DNA of 64,000 nucleotides, from the NCBI RefSeq assembly GCF_014192645.1, contig NZ_JACHYE010000009.1:101895-165894 (forward strand). Reading direction: 5' to 3'. Origin of the DNA: Herbaspirillum sp. Sphag64. GTDB taxonomy: Bacteria; Pseudomonadota; Gammaproteobacteria; Burkholderiales; Burkholderiaceae_D. Shown one piece after another: positions 57,075 through 64,000 of the stretch. Each line of letters begins with the position of its first letter. The first letter of the stretch is position 1. Made by a program: the position numbers and the translations under genes. Under the pieces are notes generated by a model. The model saw only the letters and a program-made list of their open reading frames with translations, did no database searches and was not told the DNA's origin.

Positions 57075-58256
57075 TTAAAACTGAGGGACGGCACCGTAGG
57101 CACCCGCCATATATTTTGCGTAGTAGTTTTCATTGGTGCGCACATGTTTGACAATTTTGTCGAGGCGGCAGCTTGTACTTTGGCAGTTTTCATCCTTCTC
57201 TACCAGAATCACCTGCGACTTATGCACAATGTTCAATACTTCCATTGCATGGCAGGTAAAGAGGAGCTGCGCGTTGTGCGGGTTATAAACAGGATGTGCG
57301 AAGAGGGTGATAATCGGCTCAAGCATATGCGGATGCAGATCACTTTCAAATTCATCAATGACTGCCAGGCCACCGCTGGCCAATGCCTGCAGCAGGTGGG
57401 AGAGCAAGACGAATGCACTTTGGGTACCGGTTGATTCCAGCATGAACGGCAGCTCGGCGGTGATCTCGCCGCAACGGTGCTTACCAAAAGGGAGATAGAA
57501 TACATTGGTATTGCCTGTTGTATCCGTACCTTTTAGCTCGCGTACTTCAATGTCATCCAGACCTAGATCCCAGGATTTCAGGAGCGTCCTCATTTTGTCG
57601 AACTGATCAGGGAAATTCTTGTAATGAGTTGCTGCATTGACGAGAAACTGGTTGGCCGGGATACGTCCTAATACGTTGACATTAGAGAATACGGAGGCAC
57701 CGGCAATGCGCTTTGCCAGCGGGACATTATATTGGGCTGCGGTCGAAATCAAAGAGGCGTTGGGACGTACTTTTTTGGCCTCACTGGGTAACATGCCAAA
57801 TTCATTTTGTTTGACGTTATAACTTTGCGTCTGCTCATCCCACTCTCGTGTAAACACATAGCGGAAGCGTTCATGCTTTTTATAGAGTGCCTCGTATTGC
57901 ACTCTGTACTCGGAGCAGCGTAATTCATATCGCCACAAATCACCGTCCAATGACATCTCTGCAGAAAACGTGGATGGTTTGTTGGTGGCGGCAAAGTGTG
58001 ATGCAAATTGTATTTTGTCCTCAGGGTTGGCGGAGAACGACGATGTGACAAACCAGTGCAAGAACGTGACGGCTTTGAGCAGAGCGGTCTTGCCGCTGCC
58101 ATTGGGGCCGATGACGGCAGCTATTTTCGATAGACGAGCGCCAGTAGCGCAGGAAGTAATCCAGTTGCTACTGGACATTTTATCGGTCACAGTGAAGTCG
58201 ATTTCGGTACGTTCCAGGAAGGATTGGAAGTTCTCGAATGAGATTCTATGTAGCAT
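57075..58256 (-). CDS. AAA15-type ATPase (AbiLi/RloA-like)
   Basis: A 393-aa ABC-like/AAA15 ATPase of COG1106 type. Walker A GPNGSGKTALLKAV near residue 49, Walker B GLAVIDEFESDLHPHMLEPI near 310, and the following H-region LLFTCHAMEVL near 343. Between them is a helical insertion (120-250) typical for SMC-like ATPases of defence systems. It opens the operon, with the TOPRIM-type gene 8 bp downstream. Base composition seems lower in GC than neighbouring metabolic genes, consistent with horizontal gain (inference). Confidence 0.75.
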   Translation of the reverse strand: MLHRISFENFQSFLERTEIDFTVTDKMSSSNWITSCATGARLSKIAAVIGPNGSGKTALLKAVTFLHWFVTSSFSANPEDKIQFASHFAATNKPSTFSAEMSLDGDLWRYELRCSEYRVQYEALYKKHERFRYVFTREWDEQTQSYNVKQNEFGMLPSEAKKVRPNASLISTAAQYNVPLAKRIAGASVFSNVNVLGRIPANQFLVNAATHYKNFPDQFDKMRTLLKSWDLGLDDIEVRELKGTDTTGNTNVFYLPFGKHRCGEITAELPFMLESTGTQSAFVLLSHLLQALASGGLAVIDEFESDLHPHMLEPIITLFAHPVYNPHNAQLLFTCHAMEVLNIVHKSQVILVEKDENCQSTSCRLDKIVKHVRTNENYYAKYMAGAYGAVPQF

Positions 58257-58474
58257 TTTTAACTCACTTAATTCTTGTAATCGACAAAATTATGTCAATT
58301 ATAGGTTTTGTTTTGTGTATTTGTCTTTTTTAATTGTCTTTGGTTCCTTGGCGCTGGGCGCTTGATGTGAAGGTGCATTCATCCTGAAGGTGGCGAGCCA
58401 AGTCCTCGACATCATTCGTGCCGATTCTCGAATTATTGGAGTAAAATCCCGCCACAGCGTTTGAAACCAAACGA

Positions 58475-58556
58475 CGTAAAGCTAGGGGTCCTGTCGATGT
58501 TGACGGGTGAGAAATACCCTTGAACCTGATCTGGGTAATGCCAGCGAAGGGAAGCG
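58475..58556 (+). promoter_or_regulatory. TPP riboswitch (THI element)
   Basis: Contains the conserved aptamer pieces: GGGGTCC (near 58485), the CTGAGAA-like segment here GGTGAGAAATACCC (58506-58519), GAACCTGATCTGGGTAATGCCAGCG (58522-58546, written here only as its parts GAACCTGATC and TGGGTAATGCC) and the closing GAAGGGAAGC. Binds thiamine pyrophosphate and should switch off thiCSGDE. Confidence 0.95.
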
Positions 58557-58580
58557 CCGGAAAGAGCTTATTGCATTTGA

Positions 58581-60578
<1,998 letters not shown>

Positions 60579-60596
60579 GCTCGGGCGGTGAATGCG

Positions 60597-60797
60597 ATGC
60601 AGATTGAATTGAATGGCAAACCGCATACGCTGCCTGACGGGGCCGATCTGGTGCAGCTTATCGCTGCACTGGAATTGACTGGCAAGGCAGTCGCCGTGGC
60701 GGTGAACCGGCAGGTGGTGCCGGCCCAGTCATGGGCTGCCCATGTGCTGGTGGAGGCCGACCGGGTGGATGTGGTGCGCGCCATTGGTGGTGGCTGA
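60597..60797 (+). CDS. thiS: Sulfur carrier protein ThiS
   Basis: A 66-aa ubiquitin-like carrier whose C-terminal Gly-Gly is activated as thiocarboxylate. It begins [18 protein letters not shown] and ends in RAIGGG. A GTG at 60588 would add three residues. Located between thiC and thiG, as in most operons. Confidence 0.92.
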   Translation: MQIELNGKPHTLPDGADLVQLIAALELTGKAVAVAVNRQVVPAQSWAAHVLVEADRVDVVRAIGGG

Positions 60798-60865
60798 GGT
60801 GGCTAAGGTGGCTGTATCAGTTGCATCAGCTGATGCAGCTACCGTCACTCTTGAAAGGAATCGAA

Positions 60866-61675
60866 ATGAACATGAACGACACGCCCGTACTGTCTGCGGA
60901 CCCGGGGCTGACGATTGCGGGTAAAACCTATGCGTCACGCTTGCTGGTTGGTAGTGGCAAGTACAAGGATCTGGAAGAAACACGTCTGGCCACCGAGGCT
61001 AGTGGTGCTGACATCATTACCGTGGCGATTCGCCGCGTGAATATTGGTCAGGACCCGAATGCACCGAGTTTGCTGGACGTGGTTCCGCCATCGCGCTACA
61101 CCATTCTGCCCAATACGGCAGGTTGCTACAACGCGGCTGATGCGGTCTACACGCTGCAACTGGCGCGTGAATTGCTGGGGGGGCACAAGCTGGTCAAGCT
61201 GGAAGTGCTGGGTGACGAAAAAACCTTGTTCCCCAACATGCCGGAAACCTTGAAGGCAGCCGAGACTTTGGTCAAGGATGGCTTTGATGTGATGGTGTAT
61301 TGCAGCGATGATCCGATTCAGGCGCGCATGCTGGAAGATCTTGGCGTGGTGGCAGTGATGCCGCTGGCGTCATTGATCGGCTCCGGTATGGGTATTTTGA
61401 ATCCGTGGAATTTGTCGCTGATCATTGAGCAATCGAAAATCCCGGTACTGGTTGATGCCGGTGTTGGTACGGCCTCTGATGCAGCTATCGCAATGGAGTT
61501 GGGCTGTGATGGCGTGTTGATGAATACCGCGATTGCCGGTGCACGTGATCCGATCCGTATGGCGCGGGCGATGAAGCTGGCGGTGGAAGCTGGTCGTGAA
61601 GCCTTTCTCGCGGGCCGTGTTGCACGTCGCTTTGCGGCTTCGCCATCGTCGCCGATGGCTGGTCGCGTGGCATGA
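60866..61675 (+). CDS. thiG: Thiazole synthase
   Basis: A 269-aa TIM-barrel enzyme combining DXP, the dehydroglycine unit and ThiS sulfur into thiazole phosphate. Catalytic Lys region [14 protein letters not shown] near residue 108, phosphate motif [25 protein letters not shown] near 200. The ATG at 60866 follows AAAGGA; the frame is open 45 codons further, but that region overlaps the thiS gene and is not thiG-like. Confidence 0.96.
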   Translation: MNMNDTPVLSADPGLTIAGKTYASRLLVGSGKYKDLEETRLATEASGADIITVAIRRVNIGQDPNAPSLLDVVPPSRYTILPNTAGCYNAADAVYTLQLARELLGGHKLVKLEVLGDEKTLFPNMPETLKAAETLVKDGFDVMVYCSDDPIQARMLEDLGVVAVMPLASLIGSGMGILNPWNLSLIIEQSKIPVLVDAGVGTASDAAIAMELGCDGVLMNTAIAGARDPIRMARAMKLAVEAGREAFLAGRVARRFAASPSSPMAGRVA

Positions 61676-62502
61676 GTGCGTTAGTCAGCACTTACCGGTC
61701 GTCGCCACCGTGCGTGCTGGTGTTTTCCGGCTCCGATCCGAGTGGTGGCGCTGGGTTGCAGGCCGATATCCCAGCGATCACGGCACTCGGCTGCCATCCG
61801 CTGTCGGTACCGACAGCGCTCACCGTGCAAGACAACGTGAGCGTGTTTGCGGTGCATCCGTTGGACCCTGAATTGATCCGGCATCAGGCGCAGGTGCTGA
61901 TCGACCGTTTCAAGATCAGTGCGGTGAAGCTCGGTATTGCTGGCAACCGCCGCAATGCCGGGATGATTGCGCAGTTGATCCAGCAATTGCGCCAGCAGCA
62001 GCCGGATTTGCCGGTGGTGTTTGATCCGGTGCTGGCCAATGGCAAGGGAGATCAGTTGTCGACCGATGATGCGGCGCGGGCGCTGGAGTCGTTGTATGCC
62101 GTAGCAACGGTGATCACGCCGAATCTGAATGAAGCCAATCGCCTGTGTGGCAGCGAGCATTCGCCCGAGCAGCAGGCGGCAATCCTGATGCAGCGCGGTT
62201 GCCAGCACGTCTTGCTCAAGGGAGGCCATGGGCCGCAGGAGCAGGATGTGGTCAACCGCTGGTTTGGTCCCGAGGCGGCATTTGCAGCGTGGACCTGGTC
62301 GCGATTGCCGGACGAATTTCATGGCAGTGGCTGTACGTTGGCCGCAGCCTTGTCGGCGCAACTGGCGCTGGGGTTGGGCATGCAGGAGGCGATTGCTGCC
62401 GCGCAGCGGTATTGCCAGCACGCGCTCAACACTTCTTACGCGATTGCCGCGGGGCAGCGTATTCCTAGCCGCGTGCCTCTTTTTGCAGGAGAACATCCAT
62501 GA
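61672..62502 (+). CDS. thiD: Hydroxymethylpyrimidine/phosphomethylpyrimidine kinase
   Basis: A 276-aa ribokinase-fold kinase that phosphorylates HMP and [23 protein letters not shown] near residue 18 is the ThiD signature; the C-terminal [12 protein letters not shown] near 222 holds the anion hole. It overlaps thiG by four bases (ATGA). Also used in salvage. Confidence 0.95.
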   Translation: MSALVSTYRSSPPCVLVFSGSDPSGGAGLQADIPAITALGCHPLSVPTALTVQDNVSVFAVHPLDPELIRHQAQVLIDRFKISAVKLGIAGNRRNAGMIAQLIQQLRQQQPDLPVVFDPVLANGKGDQLSTDDAARALESLYAVATVITPNLNEANRLCGSEHSPEQQAAILMQRGCQHVLLKGGHGPQEQDVVNRWFGPEAAFAAWTWSRLPDEFHGSGCTLAAALSAQLALGLGMQEAIAAAQRYCQHALNTSYAIAAGQRIPSRVPLFAGEHP

Positions 62503-63140
62503 CGCAGTCTGCCAAACAATGGCATTTGAAGGGCTTGTATGTAGTCACTCCCGACTGGGATGATACCGACAAGCTGGTTGCGGCGACCGAACAGGCTATT
62601 CTGGGCGGTGCTACGCTGGTGCAGTATCGCCACAAGACAGCCGATGCGGCGCAACGTCAGCAGCAGGCCAGTGCTTTGCTGGCGGTATGTCGCCGCCACA
62701 GCGTGCCGTTCATCATCAACGATTATGTGGAGCTGTGTCTGTCACTGGATGCGGACGGTATCCATGTCGGCGGAACCGATGCGTCGGTCGCCGAGGTGCG
62801 TGCGCAGGTGGGGCCGGACAAGATTGTTGGTGCTTCCTGCTACGGTACCTTGCAACTGGCACGTGATGCCTGGAAGGCGGGTGCCAGCTATGTGGCATTT
62901 GGCGGCTTTTATCCGTCGCGGGTGAAGAAGTATGAATTCAAGACCGCACCGGAAATTGTGGCAGAGTCCAGACGTGAGATCCCGTTACCTGTCGTGGTGA
63001 TTGGTGGCATGACGCAGGAAAACTGCCAGCCCCTGATTGCGCAGGGAACCGATATGGTGGCCGCAATCAGTAGTGTCTATATGACCGAGGATGTCAGAGG
63101 CGCTGCGGCTGCTTTCGCGGCGTTGTTGCCAGCAGGTTGA
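62499..63140 (+). CDS. thiE: Thiamine phosphate synthase
   Basis: A 213-aa TIM-barrel enzyme joining the thiazole and pyrimidine moieties. LYVVTPDWDDTDKLVAATEQAILGGATLVQYRHK near residues 12-45 and the phosphate-binding segment YVAFGGFYPSRVKK near 128. It overlaps thiD by four bases and is the last gene; a 17-base palindrome (63153-63169) follows. Confidence 0.95.
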   Translation: MTQSAKQWHLKGLYVVTPDWDDTDKLVAATEQAILGGATLVQYRHKTADAAQRQQQASALLAVCRRHSVPFIINDYVELCLSLDADGIHVGGTDASVAEVRAQVGPDKIVGASCYGTLQLARDAWKAGASYVAFGGFYPSRVKKYEFKTAPEIVAESRREIPLPVVVIGGMTQENCQPLIAQGTDMVAAISSVYMTEDVRGAAAAFAALLPAG

Positions 63141-63228
63141 GGCTGGCGGCAATTCGATCATTGATCGAAATCTGATATTGCCTGAGTAGTGGGGTTGTTA
63201 CCGTCTTCTTTTGTCAAAGGAGATGCGA

Positions 63229-63834
63229 ATGATCCCGGATGTATCCACGTCAGGTCCGTATGTTGGTATTGCCCAGAGTCGAGATGTGGCCCCCTCGTCG
63301 CCTTTGCAGAGTGGGTTGGCGAAAGCCTTGAAAAACGTATGCAGTTGCTTTGATGCAGAGCTTATGCTGATTCAAGAGAAACCGTTCAGGCCAGCGGTGC
63401 CAGGAGATCCACGCCAGTTCGTGGCATGTGACGGGGACTTGAATATTCCTTTATTTGGAAAGGACCTGACCCCTTTATGGCTTGCGTCGGCAAAGGATGA
63501 GGCGCATGTCGTGGAACGCATTCTGCAGCATGAGAAGACGGATCCTAATGGGATTAGTATTAAAGGGGAGACTGCGTTACATGCCGCTGTCAGATTGTGC
63601 CATCATGACGTGGCGAAGGTATTGCTAAACGATTCACGTACGGATGTGACTACGCGTAACGACAAAGGTGGAACAGTTTTAGAACACTTTGCTGGCCGTG
63701 GTGATACGAAGATGTTACGTGAATTACTTGGACGCCCAACGTGCAAAATTGATGACGCAGAGCGTCGAAAATTGACACGGTACGCCTTGACTCAACAGGT
63801 TGTTGAGATCAAAAAGGGGATGACTATTCAGTGA
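63229..63834 (+). CDS. Ankyrin-repeat protein (possibly truncated)
   Basis: A 201-aa protein without a signal peptide. Ankyrin-repeat helices start near residue 87 (DLTPLWLASAKDEAHVVERILQ) and continue with KGETALHAAVRLCHHDVAKVLLN and DKGGTVLEHFAGRGDTKMLRELLG. The N-terminal 80 residues are unlike ankyrin and have no clear domain. The ATG at 63229 has AAAGGAG six bases upstream. The frame continues past the TGA stop for another 20 codons of coding-like sequence up to the IS boundary at 63907, so the end may be damaged. Ankyrin proteins often act in host contact or as toxin-antidote partners; no such role can be assigned here. Confidence 0.7.
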   Translation: MIPDVSTSGPYVGIAQSRDVAPSSPLQSGLAKALKNVCSCFDAELMLIQEKPFRPAVPGDPRQFVACDGDLNIPLFGKDLTPLWLASAKDEAHVVERILQHEKTDPNGISIKGETALHAAVRLCHHDVAKVLLNDSRTDVTTRNDKGGTVLEHFAGRGDTKMLRELLGRPTCKIDDAERRKLTRYALTQQVVEIKKGMTIQ

Positions 63835-63909
63835 CCTTCTCTGCGGTTGGACGAGGTCAATACCATCATTGACATGGTGGCAAAGAACGAAAAAATGCCG
63901 GCGCAATGA
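63835..63909 (+). pseudogene. In-frame continuation of the ankyrin gene, cut by the IS
   Basis: The ankyrin frame reads on after its TGA as RLDEVNTIIDMVAKNEKMPAQ and ends in a TGA formed by the first three bases of the IS element. This suggests a longer ancestral gene that lost its tail through a stop mutation and IS insertion; chance cannot be excluded for 24 codons. Confidence 0.35.
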
Positions 63910-64000
63910 ACCGCACCCCAAAAGTTGGACACCAATCCAACCTTTGGGGTGTTTTTCATGGCGAAGTACGAAACGAAATTCAAGCATGAGGTAGTGCAAC
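63907..64000 (+). mobile_element. Left end of an IS3-family (IS150-like) insertion sequence, partial
   Basis: The terminus TGAACCGCACCCC (63907-63919), followed by AAAAGTTGGACA, matches the ends of IS150-group elements as I recall them. A hairpin (CCCCAAA with TTTGGGG, about 63916-63948) and the T-run GTTTTTC follow, shielding against read-through. The element continues beyond the window. Confidence 0.8.
63958..64000 (+). CDS. IS3-family transposase OrfA (3' partial)
   Basis: Starts MAKYETKFKHEVVQ and runs off the window. This is the characteristic N-terminus of IS150-type OrfA, a helix-turn-helix protein that, fused with OrfB by frameshifting, forms the transposase. Only 14 codons are visible. 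Confidence 0.75.
   Translation, partial: MAKYETKFKHEVVQ

Noticed and set aside
63153..63169. 17-base palindrome TTCGATCATTGATCGAA after thiE
   Set aside because: Could be an operator or weak terminator for thiE, but without a T-run or other support I leave it unassigned.

Overview
The window reads as chromosomal DNA of a betaproteobacterium of the order Burkholderiales, most like the Oxalobacteraceae (Herminiimonas, Collimonas, Glaciimonas or Undibacterium relatives). The evidence is gene order rather than any single marker: aroQ-accB-accC-prmA-zinc-ribbon/DUF3426-PfkB kinase, anmK and an M23 peptidase back to back with tyrS-dtd, dusB-fis-purH-ruvC-ruvA-ruvB, and a lysine/alanine-rich histone H1-like protein. 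Base composition is moderately GC-rich. The genus is inference.

Layout. 1-3736: class Ia ribonucleotide reductase nrdA (5' end outside the window) and nrdB, closed by a cluster of terminator hairpins. 4283-5778: histone H1-like repeat protein and a YggT membrane protein. 5842-13543 (minus strand): periplasmic peroxiredoxin, PfkB kinase, DUF3426 protein, prmA, accC, accB, aroQ, a TlpA-like thioredoxin and a conserved hypothetical. 13703-21064 (plus): mpl, a YqiA-like esterase, ubiC, an RNB ribonuclease, a TonB-like protein, aroE and mtgA. 21090-25038 (minus): a branched-chain amino-acid type binding protein, anmK and an M23 peptidase. 25520-35710 (plus): tyrS, dtd, YbhB-like, a phosphatase, dusB-fis, purH, ruvC, LexA-boxed ruvAB, a hydratase and YaiI. 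35750-39175 (minus): DUF2147 and valS.

From about 39.2 kb the window becomes accessory: a NYN-domain protein with a terminator-like leader, a small-protein gene behind an elaborate structured leader (copy 1), a tautomerase/LysR pair, a four-gene oligopeptide-type ABC operon, a TetX-like flavin monooxygenase, a small-protein/MFS pair, and an NMT1-type ABC/amidase/GntR operon. A second copy of the structured-leader/small-protein locus follows (copy 2), next to an AAA15 ATPase + RloB/TOPRIM pair that looks like an AbiL-type anti-phage module. The window closes with a TPP-riboswitch thiamine operon (thiC-thiS-thiG-thiD-thiE), an ankyrin-repeat protein and the left end of an IS3-family (IS150-like) insertion sequence.

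The most interesting signal is the pair of leader/small-protein loci (40186-40822 and 56000-56514). Each has the same sigma70-type promoter, the same run of hairpins with compensatory base changes (notably in an intrinsic-terminator-like stem), and a paralogous protein of about 120 residues. Copy 1 carries an extra multi-stem domain of roughly 150 bp that holds a segment complementary to an upstream loop, a switch-like arrangement resembling phage C4 antisense RNA. Copy 2 lacks this domain.
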